Assembly (NCBI GenBank): GCA_002730855.1
Contig: PCBA01000047.1
Span: 1-13,648 of the forward strand
Direction: 5' to 3'
Origin: Gammaproteobacteria bacterium
GTDB lineage: Bacteria; Pseudomonadota; Gammaproteobacteria; Magnimaribacterales; Magnimaribacteraceae
DNA length: 13,648 nucleotides
The translations under genes and the position numbers were made by a program. The first letter of the stretch is position 1; each line of letters begins with the position of its first letter. The notes under the pieces are model-generated. The model was given only the letters and a program-made list of their open reading frames with translations. It did no database searches and was not told where the DNA came from. This document shows positions 7,377-13,648 of the stretch, piece by piece.

Positions 7377-8126
7377 ATGAATAAGTTAGAAGACTTCAAT
7401 CCATCCAATAATTCCTTAGAAGGCAAAGTTATCCTAATTACTGGTGCCGGTTCTGGAATAGGAAGAGCTTTGTCAATTAAATTTTCTCAAATGGGAGCTA
7501 ATTTAATACTTTTAAGCCGAGATCTTGGAAAGCTGGAGAATGTATATGAAGAAATCATCAAAGAAGGTCATAAAGAACCTTTGATTCATTCTATGGATTT
7601 CGAAAATCCAGTAGAAGAAAATTTTTTAGTAGTTAAAGAGGCCATTGAGGAAAAGTATGGCAAGTTAGATGGTCTTTTAAATAACGCAGGATTCTTAGGA
7701 GATAAATCTCCCCTTGACCAATACAAATACTCTCTTTGGAAGAAAGTTTTCAATATAAATGTCGATTCAACATTTCTTTTAACTAAAGCCCTGATGCCTT
7801 TATTAAAGAATTCAGATATGGGGTCAATAATATTTACTTCTTCTGGAGTTGGAAAAAAAGGAAAAGCATACTGGGGAGCTTATGCAATTAGTAAGTTTGC
7901 GACCGAAGGCATGATGCAGGTTTTTGCTGACGAATTAGAAAATACCAGTAACTTAAGAATTAATTGTGTAAACCCGGGTGCGGTTAGAACGAAAATGAGA
8001 GAAGCAGCTTATCCTGCAGAAGACCCTAATTCAAACCCTCCTCCAGAACAGATCTTAAATTTGTACATATTTCTTATGAGTGATGAGAGTAAAGAAATAA
8101 ATGGACAATCTATAAATGCTCAATAG
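7377..8126 (+). CDS. yciK: YciK-type short-chain dehydrogenase/reductase
   Basis: This is a classical SDR of 249 residues. It has the cofactor motif TGAGSGIG (22-29), NNAG (102-105), the catalytic serine in TSSGVG (S155 or S156) and YxxxK as Y169 and K173. R48 after the second beta strand (LLSRD) favours NADP(H). The RTKMREAAYPAEDP stretch (204-217) is characteristic of the YciK group. The substrate of YciK is not established. The ATG directly follows the stop of the phosphatase gene, so the three genes form one transcript. The C-terminus ends at NGQSINAQ and lacks the extra dozen or so residues of E. coli YciK. The last 17 bp overlap the 3' end of the convergent rluB gene. Family call is firm, function unknown. 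Confidence 0.88.
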   Translation: MNKLEDFNPSNNSLEGKVILITGAGSGIGRALSIKFSQMGANLILLSRDLGKLENVYEEIIKEGHKEPLIHSMDFENPVEENFLVVKEAIEEKYGKLDGLLNNAGFLGDKSPLDQYKYSLWKKVFNINVDSTFLLTKALMPLLKNSDMGSIIFTSSGVGKKGKAYWGAYAISKFATEGMMQVFADELENTSNLRINCVNPGAVRTKMREAAYPAEDPNSNPPPEQILNLYIFLMSDESKEINGQSINAQ

Positions 8127-8835
8127 ATTTAACTTCACTCTTAGATAGCTCTTTAAATGCCCCTTGCCTTAAACTCGCTGGTAAGAATAAATTCCCATAT
8201 CTAACTCTCTTTAGTCTTGAGACCTCCAAGCCTTGACTTTCCCAAAGCCTCCTAACTTCTCTGGTCTTACCTTCCATAATTACCATAGCAAACCATTGAT
8301 TTGTTTTACCTTTTCTCCCTTCTTGAATATCAGTGAACTTAGCAAATCCATCCTCTAACTTGATACCTTCAATCAGATTCTCTATGACCCTCTTAGAAAC
8401 AAATCCATGAATTCTGGCTATATATTCTCGCTCCACCGTATTAGAAGGATGCATTAAACGGTTAGCTAAACCGCCATTATTAGTAAATAAAATTAGACCA
8501 GATGTATTAATGTCCAACCTACCAACCGAAACCCACCTTCCAGATCTTAGGGAAGGCAGTGAATCAAATATAGTTGGTCTTCCTTGTGGGTCATCTCTAG
8601 TTGAGATTTCTCCTACTTTCTTGTTATAAATCAGTATTCTGGTTTCAGATAAATTTTTGGTGTTTAAAGTTACTTTCTTGCCATCTATTATGAAAGAATC
8701 TCTATCCGATACTAATTGCCCTAATTGGGCTATTTGACCATTAACAATAATCTTCTTTTGTTGGATAAGTGCTTCTATCCCTCTTCTAGAACCATGCCCG
8801 TGTTCAGCAAGGATTTTGTGAATCCTTATTTTCAC
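8110..8835 (-). CDS. rluB: 23S rRNA pseudouridine synthase RluB-type
   Basis: This RsuA/RluB-family enzyme isomerises uridine in rRNA; RluB modifies U2605 of 23S rRNA in E. coli. An S4 RNA-binding domain occupies about residues 3-50 (IHKILAEHGHGSRR at the start), followed by the catalytic GRLDINTSGLILFTN block with D108. KTREVRRLW (194-202) and LKRVRYGN (208-215) are also family-typical. At 241 residues it lacks the long basic tail of E. coli RluB. The neighbourhood scpA-scpB-rluB favours RluB over RsuA or RluE. The only usable start is GTG at 8835, since stops lie directly upstream in frame; no Shine-Dalgarno is visible, and translation is probably coupled to scpB, 9 bp upstream. Its 3' end overlaps the convergent SDR gene. 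Confidence 0.9.
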   Translation of the reverse strand: MKIRIHKILAEHGHGSRRGIEALIQQKKIIVNGQIAQLGQLVSDRDSFIIDGKKVTLNTKNLSETRILIYNKKVGEISTRDDPQGRPTIFDSLPSLRSGRWVSVGRLDINTSGLILFTNNGGLANRLMHPSNTVEREYIARIHGFVSKRVIENLIEGIKLEDGFAKFTDIQEGRKGKTNQWFAMVIMEGKTREVRRLWESQGLEVSRLKRVRYGNLFLPASLRQGAFKELSKSEVKSIEHL

Positions 8836-8844
8836 AACAAATTA

Positions 8845-9444
8845 TTAATTTAAAGATGGAGTAGCTTGATCAACCTCTTCTTTCGGGTCGATATCTTCAA
8901 TTGGTAACTCCATATCCAGGGATTTTAAATCTGGAAGAGAAGGCAATTCAGGAAGCTCTCTTAAATGTTGAAGACCAAAGTAATCAAGAAACTCTTTAGT
9001 GGTGGAGTATAGGGAGGGCCTACCTGGAACATCTCTTTGACCTACTATCTTTATCCAACCTCTATCCATAAGGCCTCTCATTAGTTGAGTCCCTATAGTG
9101 ACTCCACGAATTTCTTCTATTTCACCTCTAGTTATAGGTTGTTTATAAGCTATCAAAGACAATGTCTCTAATGTAGCTTTAGAGAGTCTCTGAGGCCTTT
9201 CTTCCCACAACTTGGCTACATACTCTGATAAGGATTGTCTAACCTGAAGTCTATACCCACTAGAAACCCTCTTAAGCTCAACCCCTCTATTTATGCAATT
9301 TTCTTCGATTGATCTTAGTGACTCTCTAATCTCTTCTCTTGAAGGTGGGTTCTCAGGAAAAACTTTTTCTATATCTTCTACACTAACTGGTCTCGATGCA
9401 GATAAAAGTAAAGCTTCTATAATCTCGTTAAGTTTGTATTCCAT
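8845..9444 (-). CDS. scpB: Segregation and condensation protein B
   Basis: ScpB is the winged-helix partner that binds the kleisin ScpA in the Smc-ScpAB condensin complex. The 199 residues show two winged-helix regions (about 1-75 and 86-160). The second contains the family blocks TLETLSLIAYKQPITRGEIE (91-110) and GRPSLYSTTKEFLDYFGL (141-158). The acidic, proline-rich tail after residue 160 varies in length in the family. The ATG abuts the scpA stop codon, with AGAGG 8 bp upstream, so scpA and scpB are translationally coupled, which suits an obligate complex. rluB follows after 9 bp. Confidence 0.95.
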   Translation of the reverse strand: MEYKLNEIIEALLLSASRPVSVEDIEKVFPENPPSREEIRESLRSIEENCINRGVELKRVSSGYRLQVRQSLSEYVAKLWEERPQRLSKATLETLSLIAYKQPITRGEIEEIRGVTIGTQLMRGLMDRGWIKIVGQRDVPGRPSLYSTTKEFLDYFGLQHLRELPELPSLPDLKSLDMELPIEDIDPKEEVDQATPSLN

Positions 9445-10314
9445 TTAATGTACCTCTTCAATACCTTTTATATGTATAGGGCCAAATTCCTCTGATTGAA
9501 CAATTTCTATTAATGAGTCCTTAAGTAATTCTAATATTGCTAGAAAAGTTACTACTACACCGATCTTACCTTCTTTTGAATTAAATAGAGAAGTAAATTC
9601 AATAAAAGTTTCATTCCTCATTCTTTCTAAAATTTGACTCATCCTCTCTCTGGTAGATAATTCTTCTAAGTTAATTAAGTGCGCTTGTGATTGCTCAGCT
9701 CTCCTCATCACTTCAGCCAATGCAAAAGATAGCTCTTCTAAAGGCACTTCAGTAAGGGGTGTTTCAATAGAAAATTCTGGTAGCTTAGCCTGCGCAGCAA
9801 AGAAGTCTCTATCCAATCTAGGAATCTGATCTATTTTGTGTGCCGCTTCTTTAAACCTTTCGTATTCTTGCAATCTCTTAATAAGTTCTGCCCTAGGGTC
9901 TTCTTCTTCAACTTGCTCTTCCGGCCTCGGTAAAAGCATTCTAGATTTAAGTTCGGCTAAATAAGCTGCCATAACTAAATAATCCCCTGCAAGCTCAACT
10001 TGCAAACCATCCATAAGGTCTATATATGCTGTGTACTGTTCTGTTATCTTAGCTACATTTATATCTAATACGTCTAAATTTTGTCTTCTTATTAGATAGA
10101 GAAGAAAGTCCAAGGGGCCTGCGAAGCTATCTAAAAGTACTTCAAGTGCATTCGGAGGCACATAAAGATCTTCAGGAAGTGTGGTTTCTTTGCCTTGTAC
10201 CGTCGCTAAGAACATCTCCTCTTGACGAGGATTAATATTCTTTTCCTCTTCTATAGGAGGATTAGTGGCTTTAGTATCAACCATTTTTCCAATACGTAGG
10301 TATTGGTTCTGCAT
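9445..10314 (-). CDS. scpA: Segregation and condensation protein A (kleisin)
   Basis: ScpA is the kleisin that bridges the Smc heads and carries ScpB in chromosome condensation. The 289 residues include a polar, poorly conserved N-terminal extension of about 55 residues. Then come the Smc-neck-binding block DSFAGPLDFLLYLIRRQNLD (62-81) with DINVAKITEQY (84-94), and the helix DYLVMAAYLAELKSRMLLP (111-129). A charged linker and a C-terminal winged helix (from about residue 215, with VVTFLAILELLKD) follow. Two starts are possible: ATG at 10314 with no Shine-Dalgarno, or ATG at 10284 (residue 11, MVDTK) with GGA just upstream; the choice does not affect the conserved part. It lies 34 bp downstream of nadE. 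No smc gene is in the window. Confidence 0.95.
   Translation of the reverse strand: MQNQYLRIGKMVDTKATNPPIEEEKNINPRQEEMFLATVQGKETTLPEDLYVPPNALEVLLDSFAGPLDFLLYLIRRQNLDVLDINVAKITEQYTAYIDLMDGLQVELAGDYLVMAAYLAELKSRMLLPRPEEQVEEEDPRAELIKRLQEYERFKEAAHKIDQIPRLDRDFFAAQAKLPEFSIETPLTEVPLEELSFALAEVMRRAEQSQAHLINLEELSTRERMSQILERMRNETFIEFTSLFNSKEGKIGVVVTFLAILELLKDSLIEIVQSEEFGPIHIKGIEEVH
9453..9457 (-). promoter_or_regulatory. Ribosome binding site AGAGG for scpB
   Basis: AGAGG lies within the last codons of scpA, 8 bp before the scpB ATG. It fixes the scpB start and supports stoichiometric coupled translation of the two condensin subunits. Confidence 0.55.
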
Positions 10315-10348
10315 TATAACTGCTTAATATTATTAGAGGAAATGGAGT

Positions 10349-11980
10349 TTATTTAATATATCTATTGGTGATTGGATATCTTCTATCTTTACCAAAGCTT
10401 CTCTCAGTTATTTTAACTCCTAAAGGACCTTGCCTTCTTTTGTATTCACTTATATCTATAAGCCTAAGAACTTTATTGACTGTCTTAGCGTCAAATCCCT
10501 TTTCAACAATGTATTCTTTGCTTTTATCTTGCTCGACGTATAGCTCTATTATTTTATCTAAGACATCGTAGTCCGGGAGACTATCACTATCCTTCTGATC
10601 AGGAGCAAGTTCAGCTGATGGGGGTCTATCTATTATTCTTTGAGGTATTGTTTTTTTGATCGTGTTTCTGTACTCGGCCAGTTTATAGACCAAGGTTTTA
10701 GGAACATCTTTTAAAACTGCAAAACCTCCAGCAGTATCGCCATAAAGGGTTGAATATCCAACCGCTGTCTCACTCTTATTCCCAGTCGTAAGAACTAAAT
10801 TTCCAAATTTATTTGACATTCCCATCAACAAAACACCTCTGCATCTAGACTGGAGGTTCTCCTCTGTTGTATCACTTTCTTTTCCTAAGAATTCATTCTC
10901 CAAAGCAGAAGTAAAGGAATGGAATATATCCTCAATAGGTATTACCTCGTGTTTTATATGCAAATTATCAGCCAGCTCCTTAGCATCATCCACGCTGATA
11001 TCTGAAGTGTATCTAAAAGGCATCATATAAGTTTTAACTCTCTCTGGCCCTATGGCATCCACAGCTATTGCTGTTGTCAATGCTGAATCTATTCCGCCTG
11101 AAGATCCAATGATTGCACCAGGAAAATTATTTTTCTCTATGTAGTCTTTTACTCCAAGAACTAAAGCTTTATAAACCTCTTCTACATCATTAGGTTCTTC
11201 TATCTTGGTTACTTCTTGGGCTTCTAAGTTCTTGCTAGTACCCTCCTTAAAATTAACTATTTTCAAGTCACTTTCAAAGTTTTTTAGTTGGACTGCCTGC
11301 GTTCCATTGCTGTTCATAACCATAGAAGACCCGTCAAAAACTAGTTCATCCTGACCTCCTACTTGATTGGCATAGATAATTGGTAGTTCAAATTTCTTAC
11401 AATGATTAGAAATCATTTCTTTTCGTTCATTGAGCTTATTAATGTGAAAAGGCGAAGCATTTAGATTCAATATCAATTCCGCACCTCTTCGTGAAGCTTG
11501 TCTCACTGCCTTTGTGTGCCAAATATCTTCACAAATAGTAACAGCTATCTTATGTCCATTAACTTCAAATATACCCGGACCTTTGCCAGGGCTAAAATAC
11601 CTCTTTTCATCAAAGACTTCATAATTAGGCAGTTCTTGTTTGTGATATTCCAGTAATATTTTATTGTTATAAACAACTCCTGCAGAGTTAAATATGTTTT
11701 GACCCATTTTCTTAGGATAACCAATCACTATATGTGTTTCAGGAGCTAAATGTGTTAATTCTTCTACCGCTTTATCTGCTGAATTTAATAGATCATCCCT
11801 TAAAATTAAATCTTCAGGAGGGTATCCGGTAATAAACATCTCTGTAAAAAGAATAATATCCAGATTGCCTTTAGAATTAAGCTTCTTAACTGCGTCAGCG
11901 GCAATCTTAAGGTTACCCTTAATGTCACCAACCACTGGGTTCTCTTGTACTATTCCGATAGATAAACGACTTGAACCCAT
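10349..11980 (-). CDS. nadE: Glutamine-dependent NAD+ synthetase
   Basis: NadE makes NAD+ from deamido-NAD+ and ATP, the last step of NAD synthesis. This is the long two-domain form (543 residues), not the ammonia-only form of about 275 residues found in E. coli. The N-terminal nitrilase-type glutaminase carries the catalytic triad E47 (FTEMF), K114 (YHKQELPNY) and C150 (VTICEDIW). The C-terminal synthetase has the PP-loop SGGIDSA (294-300), TTGNKSE and STLYGDTAGGFA, all intact. It can therefore use glutamine as nitrogen source. It is first in the operon nadE-scpA-scpB-rluB and diverges from aroG across 126 bp. No Shine-Dalgarno precedes the ATG at 11980. Confidence 0.97.
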   Translation of the reverse strand: MGSSRLSIGIVQENPVVGDIKGNLKIAADAVKKLNSKGNLDIILFTEMFITGYPPEDLILRDDLLNSADKAVEELTHLAPETHIVIGYPKKMGQNIFNSAGVVYNNKILLEYHKQELPNYEVFDEKRYFSPGKGPGIFEVNGHKIAVTICEDIWHTKAVRQASRRGAELILNLNASPFHINKLNERKEMISNHCKKFELPIIYANQVGGQDELVFDGSSMVMNSNGTQAVQLKNFESDLKIVNFKEGTSKNLEAQEVTKIEEPNDVEEVYKALVLGVKDYIEKNNFPGAIIGSSGGIDSALTTAIAVDAIGPERVKTYMMPFRYTSDISVDDAKELADNLHIKHEVIPIEDIFHSFTSALENEFLGKESDTTEENLQSRCRGVLLMGMSNKFGNLVLTTGNKSETAVGYSTLYGDTAGGFAVLKDVPKTLVYKLAEYRNTIKKTIPQRIIDRPPSAELAPDQKDSDSLPDYDVLDKIIELYVEQDKSKEYIVEKGFDAKTVNKVLRLIDISEYKRRQGPLGVKITERSFGKDRRYPITNRYIK

Positions 11981-12038
11981 TGATATTTTCTATTTGTTAC
12001 GAGTTTTATGTATTACAAATCATTATTGATATGCCTAT

Positions 12039-12067
12039 ATTAACATCCTGTAGCTTTAATCTGTCTA
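12039..12067 (-). promoter_or_regulatory. Candidate promoter for the nadE operon within the nadE/aroG divergent gap
   Basis: On the minus strand TAGACA (12062-12067, 5/6 to -35) and GTTAAT (12039-12044, 4/6 to -10) are 17 bp apart, giving a leader of roughly 50 nt. The same 126-bp gap (11981-12106) must hold the aroG promoter; TACAAT (12066-12071) and TAAAAT (12077-12082) on the plus strand are possible -10 elements without good -35 partners. The gap also holds a 5-bp inverted repeat TGTAG/CTACA (12049-12053, 12065-12069). All are pattern-based guesses. Confidence 0.25.
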
Positions 12068-12106
12068 CAATATCTGTAAAATGCACATCCTTTTAAATAT
12101 TTAGAG

Positions 12107-13156
12107 ATGTACAACACAAGTGATTTAAGAATATCTGACCAACAAGAGGTTATGTCGGCAGGTAAACTCCTGTCTGAGCAGCCCATCTCAACTGAGGCCT
12201 CTCAAACTGTACATGACGCTAGAAAAACTTTTTCAAATATTCTATCCAAAGAAGATAAAAAATTAGCCGTTGTTGTGGGTCCTTGCTCTATTCACGACAC
12301 TTCTGCTGCGTTGGATTACGCAAAAAAACTTAAAGAAGAAAGTCTCAAATACAAGAATGAACTTCAAATTATTATGAGAGTTTATTTTGAGAAGCCAAGA
12401 ACAACGGTGGGATGGAAAGGTCTGATCAATGACCCTGATTTAGATAACTCCTTTAATATAGATAAGGGACTGTCTATGTCTAGACAGCTACTAAGGGACA
12501 TAAATGACTTAGGCCTGCCTGCAGGAACTGAGTTCTTAGATGTTATTACTCCTCAATACATTGCTGATTTAATATCGTGGGGAGCTATTGGTGCAAGAAC
12601 TACTGAAAGCCAAGTTCATAGAGAACTAGCCTCTGGTTCTTCTTGTCCAATTGGCTTTAAAAACACCACAAATGGAGGGGTTCAAGTAGCTGCAGACGCT
12701 ATAGGTTCTGCTGTACATCCTCATAAATTTTTATCAGTAACAAAAGAGGGAAAGGCAGCTATTTTTTATTCTTCAGGTAATAAAGATTGTCACGTTATCT
12801 TAAGAGGAGGAGGCAAGCCTAATTACTTTAAGGAAGATATTAATCTTACTGCAGAAATATTAAAGAAAAACGGCCTTACCGAAACGATAATGGTCGACAT
12901 GAGTCATGGCAACAGCAACAAACAACACAAGAAGCAATTAGAGGTTTGTGAAGACATTTCTAGTCAGATAGCTTCTGGAGAAGATCGTATTACAGGGGTG
13001 ATGATTGAGAGCAATATTGAAGAGGGCAATCAAAGTGCTAAAGATCTTAAAAACCTTGTATATGGTCAAAGTATCACTGACGCTTGTATTAATTGGGAAG
13101 ACACTCAACTCTGTCTTAACAGGCTTGCTGAATCTGTTAAAAGCAGAAATAGTTAG
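12107..13156 (+). CDS. aroG: 3-deoxy-7-phosphoheptulonate (DAHP) synthase, class I AroFGH type
   Basis: This enzyme condenses phosphoenolpyruvate and erythrose-4-phosphate, the committed step of aromatic amino acid synthesis. The 349 residues align over their full length with E. coli AroG (350), offset by one. Metal and substrate residues are present: C60 (GPCSIHD), R91 and K96 (RVYFEKPRTT), R164 (GARTTESQ), K185, R233 (ILRGG), H267 (MSHGN), E301 and D325 (SITDAC). The N-terminal DLRI (6-9), part of the allosteric site in AroG, is kept. S210 (FLSVTK) matches S211 of Phe-sensitive AroG rather than the Gly of Tyr-sensitive AroF, but V221 of AroG is F220 here. The enzyme is probably feedback-regulated and not Tyr-type; Phe versus Trp is open. 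It is a single gene, with the DnaT-like gene 67 bp downstream. Confidence 0.93.
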   Translation: MYNTSDLRISDQQEVMSAGKLLSEQPISTEASQTVHDARKTFSNILSKEDKKLAVVVGPCSIHDTSAALDYAKKLKEESLKYKNELQIIMRVYFEKPRTTVGWKGLINDPDLDNSFNIDKGLSMSRQLLRDINDLGLPAGTEFLDVITPQYIADLISWGAIGARTTESQVHRELASGSSCPIGFKNTTNGGVQVAADAIGSAVHPHKFLSVTKEGKAAIFYSSGNKDCHVILRGGGKPNYFKEDINLTAEILKKNGLTETIMVDMSHGNSNKQHKKQLEVCEDISSQIASGEDRITGVMIESNIEEGNQSAKDLKNLVYGQSITDACINWEDTQLCLNRLAESVKSRNS

Positions 13157-13187
13157 CTAGAAATATAATTCTTCTTGTGATGTTGCA

Positions 13188-13207
13188 GAGGATAATTTAA
13201 TCTCCTC
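13188..13207 (+). other. Small stem-loop between aroG and the DnaT-like gene
   Basis: GAGGA (13188-13192) and TCCTC (13203-13207) can pair around a 10-nt AT-rich loop. No T-run follows, so it is not a convincing intrinsic terminator. A perfect TATAAT (13164-13169) lies upstream, but without a recognisable -35 element. The gap may carry a weak promoter for the downstream gene, or the two genes may be cotranscribed. Confidence 0.2.
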
Positions 13208-13223
13208 CATCCGGGTTTAATAT

Positions 13224-13648
13224 ATGCCAGATTCAAGATTTAACTTTTCTAAAGACATCGCCAACAGCATAGGCCTGCCTGAAGCTATCTTATTAGAAAC
13301 CTTTAGAGAAGATTACCTTATTCATAATAATACTGAAGGTTTTACAACCAATAATTTACTTACTATCTTCTCATTTTGGTCAGATCAGGATCTAACAGAA
13401 TATCTTCAAAGCTTGACCAGCAAAGGCCTAATTTCTGCAAAAAAGATTGATACGGAGACTTACTACAGCTTTAAAGAAACAGGTAAAGAAAAAAGGAAAA
13501 ATACTCATATTGAGAATGCCTGGAAACCTGAGAATGAACTGTTAGACCAACTTAATGAGTATGGAATTCCACAAGAGTTTGCATATTCTCAACTGGACGA
13601 CTTTAAACAGCTCAATCAAGAGAGAAATGATAAAGATAAATCATGGAA
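13224..13648 (+). CDS. DnaT-like primosomal protein, N-terminal 141 codons (3' end outside window)
   Basis: The frame opens with MPDSRFNFSKDI and stays open to the window edge. Residues 8 to about 85 look like a small winged-helix-type domain (GLPEAILLETF, then FWSDQDLTEYLQSLTSKGLI). From W100 the sequence resembles the DnaT C-terminal ssDNA-binding domain: W-K-P-E-N-ELLDQL, GIPQEFA (114-120), then DDF and a final SW at the edge. DnaT acts with PriA and PriB to reload the replicative helicase at stalled forks. The stretch after DDF, usually an aromatic YW-type motif, reads KQLNQERND here, so the match is imperfect. No good Shine-Dalgarno is seen. Recognition is from memory of the family pattern; a helicase-loader role is an inference. 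Confidence 0.62.
   Translation, partial: MPDSRFNFSKDIANSIGLPEAILLETFREDYLIHNNTEGFTTNNLLTIFSFWSDQDLTEYLQSLTSKGLISAKKIDTETYYSFKETGKEKRKNTHIENAWKPENELLDQLNEYGIPQEFAYSQLDDFKQLNQERNDKDKSW

Noticed and set aside
10365..10571. A 68-codon plus-strand open frame inside nadE
   Set aside because: It is antisense to the conserved C-terminus of NadE, and its hydrophobic translation is a by-product of that frame.

Overview
The window is 13.6 kb of compact, AT-rich bacterial chromosome with no mobile elements, RNA genes, repeat arrays or CRISPR. Gene content and order point to a gammaproteobacterium: serC next to gyrA, a ubiG / HAD phosphatase / YciK-type cluster, scpA-scpB-rluB, a class I AroG-type DAHP synthase and a DnaT-like primosomal protein. 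The low GC, heavy use of AGA and TTA codons, tiny intergenic gaps (0-2 bp inside operons) and few Shine-Dalgarno sequences suggest a streamlined free-living marine lineage such as SAR86. That placement is an inference from style, not from a search.

Layout. Positions 1-2993 (minus strand) hold the first 149 codons of serC and the complete gyrA just upstream of it. Positions 3148-5943 (minus) hold a three-gene proton-translocating transhydrogenase operon, transcribed NAD-domain subunit, small membrane subunit, then beta subunit, and pointing toward gyrA. A 51-bp divergent gap separates it from a plus-strand operon at 5995-8126: ubiG, a Gph/MupP-type phosphatase and a YciK-type short-chain dehydrogenase. 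That operon collides tail to tail, with a 17-bp overlap, with a minus-strand operon at 8110-11980 (nadE, scpA, scpB, rluB in transcription order). A 126-bp divergent gap separates nadE from plus-strand aroG (12107-13156). A DnaT-like gene begins at 13224 and runs off the right edge.

Functionally this is housekeeping: serine and vitamin B6 synthesis, DNA supercoiling, NADPH supply from the proton gradient, ubiquinone synthesis, probable cell-wall sugar recycling, NAD synthesis, condensin-like chromosome organisation, rRNA pseudouridylation, entry into the shikimate pathway and replication restart. I found no convincing undescribed system. The observations most worth checking are the natural Gly/Glu pair at the quinolone-determining positions of GyrA, the transhydrogenase operon lying between gyrA and ubiG and carrying Asn at the beta-His91 position, the likely MupP identity of the phosphatase, and the DnaT-like protein at the edge. 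No stretch longer than 300 bases lacks a gene; the longest gap is 154 bp (2994-3147).
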